Of a DNA stretch of 64,000 nucleotides, positions 48,153 through 58,407 are shown in pieces (position 1 is the first letter of the stretch; the number at the start of each line of letters is the position of its first letter). The DNA is taken from NCBI RefSeq assembly GCF_013449375.1, contig NZ_JACDRR010000011.1:62001-126000 (forward strand), in the 5' to 3' direction. Below the pieces are notes generated by a model. It did no database searches and was not told the origin of the DNA. It saw nothing but the letters and a program-made list of their open reading frames with translations. This stretch comes from Pectobacterium sp. CFBP8739 (lineage in GTDB: Bacteria; Pseudomonadota; Gammaproteobacteria; Enterobacterales; Enterobacteriaceae). The position numbers were made by a program, and so were the translations under genes.

Positions 48153-50186
48153 TTATGTATCTGGGAAGGTTAGCGTATTGCCGGGCGCTTCTCGATTAAG
48201 ATGAAGAAAATTCAGGTGGCGCTCGTACTGATCCAGAATGTCGTTAATCACCTGTTCTTTACTGTAGTCCATCAGGTCATTCCCTTGACTTCCTTCCAGC
48301 AGGAAAGTCTCAAGGCGGTAATAATCTGATTTCCCCGAGCGGGCGCGGTAGGTAAAGGCAGGGACGCTATAGCGCTGTGGCCAGATTTGATAAAGGAAAT
48401 TCTGTTCATCACCCAAATCCACCAATAGTTCGAGGTGATTCAGACGTTCATCTTCGACAGGCGGTAATTCGTTGACTTCAACATTGGCGCCGCGAAGGCG
48501 CAGTTCACGTGCGACATCCTCCATGGCGGTTTTACAGACGTCATCCAGCATTTTCTGTGTATGCGTTGTGCCAGGGAAATGCATGACACGTGAGAGACGT
48601 TGTTTCCAGTTCAAACGATCGTCGCCTGAAATTGGCATCGGCGCTGAGGTTTGTAAGGAACTGGCTTTACGGTAATCCTCCACGCGTAGTGATTTATATA
48701 ACCCAGCCATAATAAAGAACATCACAAAGCTAAACGGTAATCCCATGATGACGGTAGTGCTCTGTAAAGCGGACACGCCATTTGTCATCAGCATACCTAG
48801 CGTCAGCAGGCCAATCGCGACCGACCAGAAAATCCGCAGCCAGTTTGGTGCATCATTGTTGATGTCGCTAAGGCGAGAAGTAAAGTTACCCAGTACCAAT
48901 GAACCGGAGTCAGCAGAGGTGACATAAAACAGCAGGCCGGTAATGGTCGCGACAGAGGCGCTCAGGCTGAAACCAGGATACTGAGCCAGCAGGCTATAGA
49001 AGCCACGCTCTGGGTACTGCATAACTTCATTGGCAAAGTCCAGATTACCGTGGATGACCTGATAAAGCGCGCTGTTGCCGAAAATGGAGAGCCACAGCAG
49101 GGTAAAGACAAACGGAATGATCAGCGTGCCGACAACGAACTGTCGAATGGTTCTGCCGCGTGAAATTCGTGCCAAGAATAGACCGACAAACGGTGCCCAC
49201 GCCACCCACCATGCCCAGAAGAACAGCGTCCAGCTATTCATCCACTCGGTTGGGCGCTCGAACGCAAAGCTATTGAGCGTCATGCCTGTAAAACGATTGA
49301 TGTAGTCCCCGACATTCAGCACCAGTGCGTTTAACAGAAACTCGGTATCGCCCCAGAAGAGCAAAAAGAGAATTAAACCCAATGCAAGCAGGACGTTAAG
49401 CTCGGCGAGAACGCGAATGCCGCGATTCACCCCAGACGTTACGGAAATGGTCGCCATGACCACGGAAAGCAGAATAAGAGATGCCTGAACCGTGAGATTC
49501 TCGGGGATCTGAAAGAGCACTTTCAGCCCATAGTTCAACTGAACGACGCCGATGCCCAGAGTGGTGGCGATACCGAAGATAGTGCCGAGGACGGCGGCGA
49601 TATCAACACTATGGCCAATCGGGCCATTAATACGGTTACCAAAGATAGGATACAGGGCAGAGCGAATCGTCAGCGGCAAATTATACCGGTAGCTGAAGTA
49701 GCCGAGTGCAATACCCATCAGCGCGTACATTGACCAACCGGTTAATCCGTAGTGAAACAGCGTCCAGACCATCGCTTGCCGTGCCGCCTCCATCGTTTGA
49801 CCTTGTCCTTCCGGCGGCATCATATATTGCGTAATGGGTTCTGCGACGGAAAAGAACATTAAATCGATACCGATCCCTGCCGCAAACAGCATTGCGGCCC
49901 AACTCATCAGGCTAAATTCAGGTTTCGATTGTTCTGGCCCGAGCTTGATCGAGCCAAAGCGAGATGAGGCAACAAAGATGACGAAAACGATGTAGAGCGT
50001 GGCGGCGAGCAGATAGTACCAACCGAAGGTGGCAGAAACCCAGTTAAGCACGCGGGTAATCCAGGTGTTCGCCTCTTTGTTAAACAACATGGTCATCAGC
50101 GAGAAGGTCAAGATGAGCCCCGCTGATGTGTAAAACACGACAGGATTCAGGCGATCCTGTTGGGTGGTCGTTTCTGATGCTGGCAT
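48153..50186 (-). CDS. betT: High-affinity choline transporter BetT (BCCT family)
   Basis: A 677-residue secondary transporter with twelve predicted membrane helices and a long cytosolic C-terminal domain (about 530-677) that senses osmolarity. Family marks are AAGIGIDLMFFSVAEPITQY, WTLFHYGLTGWSMYALMGIA, the Trp-rich WTLFFWAWWVAWAPFVGLFL, and FYVTSADSGSLVLGN. The C-terminal YYRLETFLLEGSQGNDLMDY is BetT-specific. The ATG at 50186 follows AAGGGAT; the frame extends 16 codons further without support. It is divergent from betIBA and imports choline, the substrate for BetA. Confidence 0.97.
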   Translation of the reverse strand: MPASETTTQQDRLNPVVFYTSAGLILTFSLMTMLFNKEANTWITRVLNWVSATFGWYYLLAATLYIVFVIFVASSRFGSIKLGPEQSKPEFSLMSWAAMLFAAGIGIDLMFFSVAEPITQYMMPPEGQGQTMEAARQAMVWTLFHYGLTGWSMYALMGIALGYFSYRYNLPLTIRSALYPIFGNRINGPIGHSVDIAAVLGTIFGIATTLGIGVVQLNYGLKVLFQIPENLTVQASLILLSVVMATISVTSGVNRGIRVLAELNVLLALGLILFLLFWGDTEFLLNALVLNVGDYINRFTGMTLNSFAFERPTEWMNSWTLFFWAWWVAWAPFVGLFLARISRGRTIRQFVVGTLIIPFVFTLLWLSIFGNSALYQVIHGNLDFANEVMQYPERGFYSLLAQYPGFSLSASVATITGLLFYVTSADSGSLVLGNFTSRLSDINNDAPNWLRIFWSVAIGLLTLGMLMTNGVSALQSTTVIMGLPFSFVMFFIMAGLYKSLRVEDYRKASSLQTSAPMPISGDDRLNWKQRLSRVMHFPGTTHTQKMLDDVCKTAMEDVARELRLRGANVEVNELPPVEDERLNHLELLVDLGDEQNFLYQIWPQRYSVPAFTYRARSGKSDYYRLETFLLEGSQGNDLMDYSKEQVINDILDQYERHLNFLHLNREAPGNTLTFPDT

Positions 50187-50421
50187 GGTTATCCCTTGCG
50201 TTACGTGAATAGATACTCTGATTGCTCTCTCCACGAAGCGTGCTTAGCGCATACCAAGAATGGGGCGCAGGACATCCGCTGAGTACGCTTACCCTTGAAG
50301 ATCGTCATCAGAACAAAAAAGAAATTATTCCTTCTAAGTTGGAGTTATCGTCTGAACTTAAACTATTTTCCGCGATTATTGATACAGATTTTTAACCTTT
50401 CAGCAATAAAAGATATTCATT

Positions 50422-50443
50422 TTTGATTGAACGTTCAATCAAA
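50422..50443. promoter_or_regulatory. BetI operator palindrome
   Basis: TGATTGAACGTTCAATCA is a perfect 18-base palindrome in the 352-base betT/betI divergent region. TetR-type BetI binds such a site and releases it with choline. It is 96 bases before the betI GTG and would cover both promoters. Nothing else in the gap could be assigned. Confidence 0.8.
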
Positions 50444-50538
50444 AAAAAGTTTAATGGGACAAATCGGATCATGAATCATCGTTTTTCACCGTGATTCATC
50501 ACACAAAAATGAAAGGAAGAAAATGAAGGGGAAGTGCA

Positions 50539-51129
50539 GTGCCTAAAGTCGGAATGCAGCCCATCAGACGGCAGCAACTTATTGAAGCGACGCTGGCCGC
50601 AATTAACGATGTGGGGATGAATGATGCCTCGATCGTACAGATTGCCCGACGTGCTGGGGTGTCGAATGGCATTATCAGCCATTACTTCCGCGATAAAAAT
50701 GGCTTACTGGAAGCGACGATGCGCTACCTGATTAGTCATCTGGGGCTGGCGGTGAAATCAAGGCTGTTGAACCTGACAGAAAACACGCCTCGTGCACGCT
50801 TGCGGGCGATTGTGCAGGGAAATTTTGATGATAGCCAGACGAATAGCGCAGCGATGAAAACCTGGCTGGCGTTCTGGGCCAGTAGCCTGCATTCCCCGAT
50901 GCTCCATCGGTTACAGCAAGTGAACGATCGCCGGCTTTACTCCAACCTGTGTGTCGAATTTAGCCGCTGTTTACCGAAGGATAACGCGCGTATTGCGGCA
51001 AAAGGGTTGGCGGGTCTGATCGATGGGTTGTGGCTGCGTGGTGCGCTAAGTCATGACGCCTTCAACCGCGAAGAAGCGTTGAGCATTGCCTACGACTATA
51101 TCGAGCAGCGGCTCACTATCGAGCAGTAA
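50539..51129 (+). CDS. betI: HTH-type transcriptional regulator BetI
   Basis: A 196-residue TetR-family repressor of the choline genes. The N-terminal HTH is at about 26-50 ([20 protein letters not shown]). The ligand domain has [20 protein letters not shown] and [15 protein letters not shown]. The start is GTG ([14 protein letters not shown]), 4 bases after AGGGGAAG. First gene of betIBA, in the order regulator, aldehyde dehydrogenase, choline dehydrogenase. Confidence 0.96.
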   Translation: MPKVGMQPIRRQQLIEATLAAINDVGMNDASIVQIARRAGVSNGIISHYFRDKNGLLEATMRYLISHLGLAVKSRLLNLTENTPRARLRAIVQGNFDDSQTNSAAMKTWLAFWASSLHSPMLHRLQQVNDRRLYSNLCVEFSRCLPKDNARIAAKGLAGLIDGLWLRGALSHDAFNREEALSIAYDYIEQRLTIEQ

Positions 51130-51211
51130 CTCACTCGCGCGTATCCTTCCTTATCATTTTGCCTTTTCTGCTTGGAGCGCGTCTCTGAGCAGCCATCAGA
51201 CAGGAGAATTT

Positions 51212-52684
51212 ATGTCTCGCTACGGTTTACAACGGCTTTATATCAACGGCGCTTATGTCGATAGCACGGGAGATGAGACGTTTGAGGCGATTAACCCCGC
51301 GAACGGTGACATCATTGCCCATATTCAGTCAGCCACGGCTGCTGACGTTGACCGAGCGGTCAGCGCAGCCGCCGTAGGGCAGAAGAGATGGGCGGCGATG
51401 ACAGCGATGGAACGCTCGCGTATTTTACGCCGTGCCGTGGATATCCTGCGTGAGCGCAATGATGAACTCGCCTTGCTTGAAACGCATGACACAGGCAAGC
51501 CGCTCTCAGAAACGCGCACCGTCGATATCGTGACCGGTGCGGATGTTCTGGAATATTACGCAGGGTTGATTCCCATGATCGAAGGGCAGCAGATTCCCCT
51601 GCGTGATACCTCGTTCGTCTATACCCGCCGAGAACCGCTTGGGGTTGTCGCGGGTATCGGTGCCTGGAACTACCCCATACAGATCGCATTGTGGAAATCG
51701 GCTCCTGCGTTGGCGGCGGGCAACGCGATGATCTTCAAACCCAGTGAAGTCACGTCGCTAACCGCGCTGAAGCTGGCAGAAATCTATACCGAAGCGGGCT
51801 TACCCGCGGGCGTATTCAACGTGTTGACGGGAACGGGACAGTCCGTTGGTCAGGCGCTGACCATGCATCCGGGAATTGCCAAAGTCTCTTTCACGGGAGG
51901 GATCGCCAGCGGAAAAACGGTAATGGCCAATGCCGCAGGCTCGACCTTGAAAGCGGTCACGATGGAACTGGGTGGGAAATCGCCGCTGATCATTTTTGCT
52001 GATGCCGATCTGGATAAGGCCGCGGATATCGCCGTGATGGCGAACTTTTTCAGCTCAGGACAGGTGTGCACCAACGGTACGCGCGTCTTCGTTCCGCAGG
52101 CTTTGCAGGCGCAGTTTGAGGAAAAAATTCTGGCGCGTGTTCAACGCATCCGTATCGGTGATCCGACGGACGAACAGGTGAATTTTGGTCCTTTAGTTAG
52201 CTTCCCGCACAGAGAATCCGTACTGCGTTACATCGAAAGTGGAAAACGAGAAGGCGCTCGCGTGCTGGTGGGCGGCGAGCCGATGAGTGACGAGAAATAT
52301 GCGCAAGGCGCATACGTTGCCCCGACGGTGTTCACGGATTGCCGAGACGAGATGAAGATTGTGCGGGAAGAAATTTTTGGCCCCGTCATGAGCATTCTGA
52401 CGTATCAGGATGAGGATGAGGTTATCCGCCGTGCCAATGACAGCGATTATGGGCTGGCGGCCGGCATCGTGACCTGCGATCTGAATCGGGCACACCGAGT
52501 TATTCATCAGCTTGAAGCAGGGATCTGCTGGATCAATACCTGGGGTGAATCTCCGGCTGAGATGCCTGTGGGCGGCTACAAGCATTCGGGTGTCGGACGT
52601 GAAAACGGCATAACAACATTGGAACACTATACGCAAATTAAGTCTGTACAGGTTGAACTGGGTGAATTCCGCTCGGTATTTTAA
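51212..52684 (+). CDS. betB: Betaine aldehyde dehydrogenase BetB
   Basis: NAD(P)-dependent aldehyde dehydrogenase of 490 residues that converts betaine aldehyde to glycine betaine. The catalytic Glu is in [11 protein letters not shown] and the catalytic Cys in [17 protein letters not shown]. The cofactor motif is [12 protein letters not shown]. The ATG at 51212 follows AGGAGA; the longer frame overlapping betI is rejected. The gap to betA is 19 bases. Confidence 0.97.
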   Translation: MSRYGLQRLYINGAYVDSTGDETFEAINPANGDIIAHIQSATAADVDRAVSAAAVGQKRWAAMTAMERSRILRRAVDILRERNDELALLETHDTGKPLSETRTVDIVTGADVLEYYAGLIPMIEGQQIPLRDTSFVYTRREPLGVVAGIGAWNYPIQIALWKSAPALAAGNAMIFKPSEVTSLTALKLAEIYTEAGLPAGVFNVLTGTGQSVGQALTMHPGIAKVSFTGGIASGKTVMANAAGSTLKAVTMELGGKSPLIIFADADLDKAADIAVMANFFSSGQVCTNGTRVFVPQALQAQFEEKILARVQRIRIGDPTDEQVNFGPLVSFPHRESVLRYIESGKREGARVLVGGEPMSDEKYAQGAYVAPTVFTDCRDEMKIVREEIFGPVMSILTYQDEDEVIRRANDSDYGLAAGIVTCDLNRAHRVIHQLEAGICWINTWGESPAEMPVGGYKHSGVGRENGITTLEHYTQIKSVQVELGEFRSVF

Positions 52685-52703
52685 ACGAAGGGGAGAAAGC
52701 CTA

Positions 52704-54383
52704 ATGGAATATGATTACATCATTATCGGAGCGGGTTCTGCCGGCAATGTGCTGGCAACGCGTTTAACAGAAGAAAGCGACGTCAGCGTGCTGCTGCTTG
52801 AAGCCGGTGGCCCGGACTATCGGTTGGATTTTCGCACGCAAATGCCTGCGGCATTAGCGTTCCCACTACAGGGGAAGCGCTATAACTGGGCTTATGAGAC
52901 GGACCCAGAACCCCACATGAATAATCGCCGTATGGAATGCGGTCGTGGCAAAGGGTTGGGGGGATCATCGCTGATTAACGGTATGTGCTACATCCGTGGC
53001 AATGCGATGGATTTTGATAACTGGGCGACGATGCCCGGTTTGGAAGACTGGAGTTATCTTGATTGCCTGCCGTATTTCCGCAAAGCGGAAACGCGGGATG
53101 TGGGATCAAACTACTATCATGGTGCGACGGGACCCGTATCGGTAACCACCCCAAAGATGGGCAACAACGAACTGTTTCACGCGATGGTTGAAGCGGGCGT
53201 ACAGGCCGGATATCCGCGTACGGACGATCTTAACGGCTATCAGCAGGAAGGGTTTGGGCCGATGGACAGGACCGTCACGCCGAAGGGGCGTCGTGCCAGT
53301 ACCGCCCGAGGCTATCTGGATCAGGCGAAAGGTCGTAAAAATCTGACCATCGTGACGCATGCCTTAACCGACAGGATTCTCTTTGACGGAAAGCGCGCCG
53401 TTGGCGTGGCTTACTTTAAAGGCGAAAGTGCGCAGACGGCGAAGGCACGCCGTGAGGTGCTACTCTGTGCTGGCGCGATCGCCTCGCCGCAGATCCTGCA
53501 ACGCTCCGGCGTGGGGCCGAAAGATCTGCTTCAGCGTCTCGATATTCCCGTCGTGCACGATTTGCCCGGCGTCGGTGAAAATTTACAGGATCACCTGGAA
53601 ATGTATTTGCAATACGCCTGCAAAGAACCGGTATCGCTGTACCCCGCGCTGCAATGGTTTAATCAGCCGAAAATAGGGGCGGAATGGCTGTTCAACGGCA
53701 CAGGCATTGGTGCCAGCAATCAGTTTGAAGCGGGTGGCTTTATTCGCAGTAGCGATGAGTTCGCTTGGCCGAACATTCAATACCATTTTCTCCCTGTCGC
53801 GATTAACTACAACGGCAGTAATGCGGTGAAAGAGCATGGGTTTCAGGCGCACGTCGGTTCTATGCGCTCACTGAGTCGGGGGCGTGTGCAGGTTCGATCC
53901 AAAGATGCCCGTGAGCACCCCAGCATTCTGTTCAACTATATGTCGACTGAGCAGGACTGGCAGGAGTTTCGCGATGCAATCCGCATTACGCGTGAAATCA
54001 TGGCGCAGCCCGCGCTGGATAAATACCGTGGGCGAGAAATCAGCCCAGGGTTAGAGGTTCAGACCGATGAGGAACTGGACGAGTTTATCCGCACCCACGC
54101 TGAGACGGCATTCCATCCTTCCTGTTCCTGCAAAATGGGAGAGGACGAGATGGCGGTGGTCGATGGGCAAGGTCGCGTTCACGGTATGGAAGGGTTACGA
54201 ATTGTGGATGCCTCCATCATGCCACAGATTATTACGGGGAATCTGAACGCAACAACCATCATGATTGCCGAGAAGATTGCTGACCGAATCCGCCGTCGCC
54301 AACCGTTGCCGCGCAGCAAAGCGCGTTACTATGTGTCGGGAAATACCCCAGTGAGAAAAGCGCCGCTGAAACCCGTCTTGTAA
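52704..54383 (+). CDS. betA: Choline dehydrogenase BetA
   Basis: FAD-dependent GMC oxidoreductase of 559 residues that oxidises choline to betaine aldehyde at the inner membrane. The FAD motif is [18 protein letters not shown], followed by [20 protein letters not shown] (GMC signature 1) and a late [15 protein letters not shown] (signature 2). The catalytic His is in [10 protein letters not shown]. The ATG at 52704 follows AAGGGGAG. Last gene of betIBA. Confidence 0.97.
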   Translation: MEYDYIIIGAGSAGNVLATRLTEESDVSVLLLEAGGPDYRLDFRTQMPAALAFPLQGKRYNWAYETDPEPHMNNRRMECGRGKGLGGSSLINGMCYIRGNAMDFDNWATMPGLEDWSYLDCLPYFRKAETRDVGSNYYHGATGPVSVTTPKMGNNELFHAMVEAGVQAGYPRTDDLNGYQQEGFGPMDRTVTPKGRRASTARGYLDQAKGRKNLTIVTHALTDRILFDGKRAVGVAYFKGESAQTAKARREVLLCAGAIASPQILQRSGVGPKDLLQRLDIPVVHDLPGVGENLQDHLEMYLQYACKEPVSLYPALQWFNQPKIGAEWLFNGTGIGASNQFEAGGFIRSSDEFAWPNIQYHFLPVAINYNGSNAVKEHGFQAHVGSMRSLSRGRVQVRSKDAREHPSILFNYMSTEQDWQEFRDAIRITREIMAQPALDKYRGREISPGLEVQTDEELDEFIRTHAETAFHPSCSCKMGEDEMAVVDGQGRVHGMEGLRIVDASIMPQIITGNLNATTIMIAEKIADRIRRRQPLPRSKARYYVSGNTPVRKAPLKPVL

Positions 54384-54403
54384 CGCTCTCCGCATCGCTA
54401 GAT

Positions 54404-54435
54404 GGATCGCCCAGAAAGGGCGGTCCATACTTTTC
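54404..54435 (+). terminator. Terminator after betA
   Basis: GGATCGCCC - AGAAA - GGGCGGTCC (one G-T pair), followed by ATACTTTTC, 20 bases after the betA stop. Confidence 0.7.
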
Positions 54436-54529
54436 ATTGTTATACACAATCTGACAAACAAAGGCCTTCCGCACCATTACTATGGGTGATAACACCATCA
54501 GTGATGTCACTTTTCCTTGGGGAATGAAA

Positions 54530-55183
54530 ATGAATAATTGGCTGCAACAGATTCAGGGCTTATTAAACTCAGGTAGCAAGCAGGGGAATCATCATCAAGG
54601 GGGCAAAAATGGCAATTTGGGCGACATGCTGAAGCCCGCTGCTCTGGGCGGTTTGGCTGGTGTCTTGTTGTCGAATAAATCCACGCGGAAGATCATGGGC
54701 TCATTGGGTAAAAATGCGTTGATCATTGGCGGCAGCGCCGCGGCGGGTGTGGTGTTGTGGAACCAGTACAAGAAACGCGTTCGCGACACGCATCAGGACG
54801 ATCCGCAGTTTGGTACTCAGTCCTCAGCCGACACTATTCGTGCCCGTCGTCTGATTCAGGCTCTGGTTTTTGCTGCTAAAAGTGACGGCCACATCGATGC
54901 TACGGAAAAACAGCGTATTGATGAGAACATTCAGCAACTGCAACTGGGCAGTGAAGCACACCGTTGGGTGCAGGAAGCGATAGAACAACCGCTTGACCCA
55001 GTTCTGCTGGCTAAAGACGTGAAGAATGAGGAAGAGGCGCTTGAGATCTACTTCCTGAGCTGTGCGGTCATTGACGTCGATCACTTCATGGAGAAAAGTT
55101 ATCTGGATGCGTTAGCGACCGAATTGAAGATACCGCAAGATGTACGGCAGTCGATCACCAATGAGCTGAAAAGCCCGTCATGA
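54530..55183 (+). CDS. yebE: YebE-like DUF533/TerB-like inner membrane protein
   Basis: A 217-residue protein. The N-terminus is hydrophilic, then a glycine-rich hydrophobic part (PAALGGLAGVLLSNKSTRKI; ALIIGGSAAAGVVLWNQYKK) forms a membrane region. The C-terminal TerB-like helical domain has LIQALVFAAKSDGHIDATEK and NEEEALEIYFLSCAVIDVDH. The ATG at 54530 is 6 bases after GGGGA; earlier in-frame ATGs are less well placed. YebE is known as an envelope-stress (Cpx) responsive protein of unknown job in E. coli. Confidence 0.88.
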   Translation: MNNWLQQIQGLLNSGSKQGNHHQGGKNGNLGDMLKPAALGGLAGVLLSNKSTRKIMGSLGKNALIIGGSAAAGVVLWNQYKKRVRDTHQDDPQFGTQSSADTIRARRLIQALVFAAKSDGHIDATEKQRIDENIQQLQLGSEAHRWVQEAIEQPLDPVLLAKDVKNEEEALEIYFLSCAVIDVDHFMEKSYLDALATELKIPQDVRQSITNELKSPS

Positions 55184-55227
55184 TAGGACGAGTGATTTAA
55201 GTCAGGGTGAGAGTGCGTCAAAGAGAT

Positions 55228-55263
55228 AAAATGGATAACGCGGGCGAAAGGTGTTTCGCCCGC
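55228..55263 (-). terminator. Possible terminator after fabA
   Basis: GCGGGCGAAA pairs with TTTCGCCCGC around 4 bases. Read on the minus strand it is followed by GTTATCCATTTTATC, an imperfect T tract, 16 bases past the fabA stop. Confidence 0.55.
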
Positions 55264-55278
55264 AGTGCTATCTGATGC

Positions 55279-55797
55279 TTAGAAAGCGCTGGTGTCTTTG
55301 AACAGACCCACTTTCAGTTCGTCAGCGGTATAGATTTGCTGACCGTCAACCAGAACTTCGCCATCAGCAATACCCATCACCAGACGGCGATTGATCACAC
55401 GCTTGAAGTGAATGCGATAAGTCACTTTCTTCGCCGTCGGCAGCACTTGTCCGGTGAATTTGACTTCACCTACGCCGAGTGCGCGGCCTTTACCTTCGCC
55501 ACCTAACCAGCCCAGATAGAAGCCGACGAGCTGCCACATAGCATCCAGACCGAGGCAACCTGGCATCACTGGATCGCCGATGAAATGGCAACCGAAGAAC
55601 CACAGGTCAGGCGTGATATCCAATTCGGCTTCCACATAGCCTTTGCCATACTTACCGCCGTCTTCTGTCATCTTAACGACGCGGTCCATCATGAGCATGT
55701 TAGGGGCAGGTAACTGAGGGCCTTGCGGGCCAAACAGCTCACCACGACTGGAGGCAAGGAGGTCTTCTTTTGTATAGGATTCGCGTTTATCTACCAT
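55279..55797 (-). CDS. fabA: 3-hydroxydecanoyl-ACP dehydratase/isomerase FabA
   Basis: A 172-residue hot-dog-fold enzyme that introduces the cis double bond in unsaturated fatty acid synthesis. The catalytic His71 is in [15 protein letters not shown] and Asp85 in LGLDAMWQ. The start is [20 protein letters not shown]. The length equals that of the E. coli enzyme. Upstream lies a FabR palindrome. It is downstream of lonH in the same direction, as in other enterobacteria. Confidence 0.98.
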   Translation of the reverse strand: MVDKRESYTKEDLLASSRGELFGPQGPQLPAPNMLMMDRVVKMTEDGGKYGKGYVEAELDITPDLWFFGCHFIGDPVMPGCLGLDAMWQLVGFYLGWLGGEGKGRALGVGEVKFTGQVLPTAKKVTYRIHFKRVINRRLVMGIADGEVLVDGQQIYTADELKVGLFKDTSAF

Positions 55798-55835
55798 GGT
55801 CTCTGTAAGCCTTATTTTAATGAAGCACGCAGGTT

Positions 55836-55853
55836 AGCGTACACCTGTACGCT
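55836..55853. promoter_or_regulatory. FabR operator upstream of fabA
   Basis: AGCGTACACCTGTACGCT, a near-perfect 18-base palindrome matching the known FabR site (AGCGTACA-N2-TGTWCGCT). The flanking minus-strand CAACAGACTTGCCCAG occupies the place where E. coli has its FadR activator site but is degenerate. Confidence 0.75.
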
Positions 55854-55888
55854 GGGCAAGTCTGTTGCGTCTGGTTGAACCAGTTGGT

Positions 55889-57658
55889 TTAACGAAAAAA
55901 CCAAGGGAAACGTCTGCGTTCCTGCGGTGCAAGTTGTCCAATTCGCTCACGAATCGCGGTTAGTAGATTTGGCTGTTGCTCATCGTCATACGCGAAGTTG
56001 GTCAATAATGACAACGCTTCTGGCGCAGTTTCCACTGGGAAAAGATGGAATTTTCCTTCGCGTACGGCTTCAACGACATCGTCCTGTAAACAGAGATGAC
56101 GCAGGTTAGCCACAGGTAAAATCACGCCCTGTGTTCCCGTCAATCCGCGACGCTGGCAGACCTCAAAGAAACCCTCGATCTTTTCATTTACGCCGCCAAT
56201 TGGCTGCACGCGACCAAACTGATCGACGGAACCCGTCACGGCGAACTGCTGATTGATTGGTCGCAAGGAGAGGGCGCTGACTAACGCACACAGCTCTGCC
56301 AGAGAGGCACTGTCACCGTCAACTTCGCTGTATGATTGCTCGAAGACCATGGAAGCGGAGAAGGGGAGCTGTTGATCGAGCTCCAGCTCCGTAATCAGGA
56401 ACGCCTGCATGATCATCATGCCCTTCGCGTGCAAATTGCCAGCCAGTTCGGCTTTGCGCTCGACGTCGGTGAATTCACCGTCGCCAGCGTGAACGACACA
56501 GCTGATACGCGCTGGTTCGCCAAAGGCAACAGGGTAGCCAGGGAATTCGAGTACGGACAGGCCGTTAACCTGACCGACGACTTCGCCTTCCGTTTCGATC
56601 AGGATCTGGCCTAATTCGATTTCATCCTGCATGCGCTCACGAAGGTAGCCTTCACGCCATTGACGAGCGGCAACGGCGTCAACCAGCGCCTGCTCCGTGA
56701 TTTGACCATCTCTGGCATACAGCGAAGCATATTTTAACTGGCTGATTAACCAGCGTGGGCATAATGGCAAATTGCCCTGATCACCGCTGTAGCGTACTGC
56801 AACGTTGACTAAGGCTGGCCAGGCACCGGCGTCCAGTAGCGGCAGTTGATTCTCGTTGCATAGTGCATTGATGTAGGCGCACCAGCGTGCCATGTCATCC
56901 GTTTCAATCAACTGTAATTGCGCTTCAAATTCGCCGTAAATGGCGTGCTCGCCTAACTCCGGCTCCATATCATGAATATCAGCGAGACTCTCGCGGTCAC
57001 CGAGAATAATCAGGCGAATATCAAGCGGCATCGGTGGCACATCAACGGGCAGTGGTTTGCGCTCATCTGGCGATAACCAACGATAGCGTCCCTCAGCCAT
57101 AATCTGCTTCAGACGCAGCCACATTAAGGGCTGAGCCAACAGTGCTCTGGCCGAGAGGATCAGCGTACCGCCATTAACCTGATGAATCAGCCCTGGATGC
57201 AGCGTGATTTCATCGTGAAAACTGCGCACACAGCCGAAGAGTTGCTCAGGTTCGATCCATTCCTGATAACCACAGAGCTGCTGTGCGGCAAAATTATCCG
57301 TAGGGTGTGTTGCTGGCTCGACTCGGATGTGACGACCCTCAATGATATATTTACTGCCATGTATCGCCCCGGAGTCTGGCCTGATTGCGCTTAGCGCACG
57401 GGCGATCAATGCCATATATTCATCGTTTTCCTGCGCTTTTAACAGCATAAAGCGGGAAGGCGATCGAGGGTGGCAAAAGAGCGTCAGACTGTCTGCCAGA
57501 CGCGACTGAATAGCGGAGAATTCAGCAGGAGCAAGCTGAGCTGCCTGAGTGAATAGCGTTTGATAAGGCGTATTGTTGGGCAGTAAATGCTGCCATGAGA
57601 GTCGGTTACTGGTCAAAGTATCAATGTAATCGTCTAATGGAAAAGCGTGATTATACAA
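55889..57658 (-). CDS. lonH: Lon-family protease LonH (YcbZ)
   Basis: A Lon-like protein of up to 589 residues. The C-terminal protease domain holds the Ser-Lys dyad: Ser in EVDGDSASLAELCALVSAL and Lys in GGVNEKIEGFFEVC. The N-terminal ATPase-like region lacks an obvious Walker A motif, as is usual for this subfamily. LVNVAVRYSGDQGNLPLCPR and YLRERMQDEIELGQILIETE are family-typical. No ATG fits the start: a TTG at 57658 is the longest choice, and a TTG at 57616 (before TSNRLSWQHLLP) is where similarity to the E. coli protein begins. A TATAAT overlaps the upstream TTG, which favours the downstream one. Confidence 0.93.
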   Translation of the reverse strand: MYNHAFPLDDYIDTLTSNRLSWQHLLPNNTPYQTLFTQAAQLAPAEFSAIQSRLADSLTLFCHPRSPSRFMLLKAQENDEYMALIARALSAIRPDSGAIHGSKYIIEGRHIRVEPATHPTDNFAAQQLCGYQEWIEPEQLFGCVRSFHDEITLHPGLIHQVNGGTLILSARALLAQPLMWLRLKQIMAEGRYRWLSPDERKPLPVDVPPMPLDIRLIILGDRESLADIHDMEPELGEHAIYGEFEAQLQLIETDDMARWCAYINALCNENQLPLLDAGAWPALVNVAVRYSGDQGNLPLCPRWLISQLKYASLYARDGQITEQALVDAVAARQWREGYLRERMQDEIELGQILIETEGEVVGQVNGLSVLEFPGYPVAFGEPARISCVVHAGDGEFTDVERKAELAGNLHAKGMMIMQAFLITELELDQQLPFSASMVFEQSYSEVDGDSASLAELCALVSALSLRPINQQFAVTGSVDQFGRVQPIGGVNEKIEGFFEVCQRRGLTGTQGVILPVANLRHLCLQDDVVEAVREGKFHLFPVETAPEALSLLTNFAYDDEQQPNLLTAIRERIGQLAPQERRRFPWFFR

Positions 57659-57835
57659 GAATAATGTCGAGTGCGCATAAGGAGAGTCATCTCTCCGTCA
57701 TCTTTAACAGACTTAAGCCTGAACGGCGTTGAGCTGATTGTCTTAAAAACTGTCAAAAAACCGCCAGAAAGCGGTCAAAATCAGGGAAAACTGTTATGCT
57801 GAAAGTAATGTTACGCGGTCACTGAAGAATTTAAT

Positions 57836-58300
57836 ATGAAATATCAACAACTAGAAAATCTTGAGTGCGGGTGGAAATGGAAGTACCTGGTGAAAAAACA
57901 TCGGGAGGGAGAAGAGATCACTCGCTTTCTGGAACAAAGTGCGGCGGACGAAGCGGTACAGACATTGCTTAAAATGGAAAACCAGCCAGTGAAAGTGTTG
58001 GAGTGGATTGCACAATGTATGAATCCCACCTTAGAAAATCGGATGAAGCAGACGATCCGTGCACGTCGTAAACGTCATTTCAATGCAGAACACCAACATA
58101 CGCGCAAGAAATCGATCGATCTGGAGTATTTGGTCTGGCAGCGTCTTGCGGCTCTGGCCCAAAGACGTGGCGTGACCTTGTCAGAAACGATTGTGCAGCT
58201 GATTGAAGATGCTGAGCATAAAGAGAAATACGCCAGCCAGATGTCGTTGCTCAAGCAGGATCTCAAAGCCATTCTGAATAACGACGAGAAACAGGCATAA
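57836..58300 (+). CDS. matP: Macrodomain Ter protein MatP
   Basis: A 154-residue DNA-binding protein that organises the chromosome terminus by binding matS sites and linking to Zap[21 protein letters not shown] starts the four-helix part, [20 protein letters not shown] is the near-invariant basic segment, and [20 protein letters not shown] begins the ribbon-helix-helix. Its presence is consistent with a locus in the Ter macrodomain. I found no matS site in the window by eye. It is divergent from lonH. Confidence 0.98.
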   Translation: MKYQQLENLECGWKWKYLVKKHREGEEITRFLEQSAADEAVQTLLKMENQPVKVLEWIAQCMNPTLENRMKQTIRARRKRHFNAEHQHTRKKSIDLEYLVWQRLAALAQRRGVTLSETIVQLIEDAEHKEKYASQMSLLKQDLKAILNNDEKQA

Positions 58301-58340
58301 AAAACGCGAGGAGCGTTTTTCAACGTTGCGTAGCAACGTT
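58298..58340 (+). terminator. Terminator and second hairpin after matP
   Basis: AAAAACGC - GAGGA - GCGTTTTT immediately follows the matP stop, a classical intrinsic terminator. A second perfect hairpin, AACGTTGC - GTA - GCAACGTT (58322-58340), is directly adjacent. Confidence 0.8.
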
Positions 58341-58365
58341 AGGGTAGTGGACAACGATATCGAGC

Positions 58366-58394
58366 ATAAAAAAACCTCGCCGGAGCGAGGTTTT
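58366..58394 (-). terminator. Terminator after ompA
   Basis: On the minus strand AACCTCGC - TCCG - GCGAGGTT followed by TTTTT. It is strong, as expected for a highly expressed gene, and partly symmetric. Confidence 0.9.
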
Positions 58395-58407
58395 CTTCGT
58401 TAATAAC

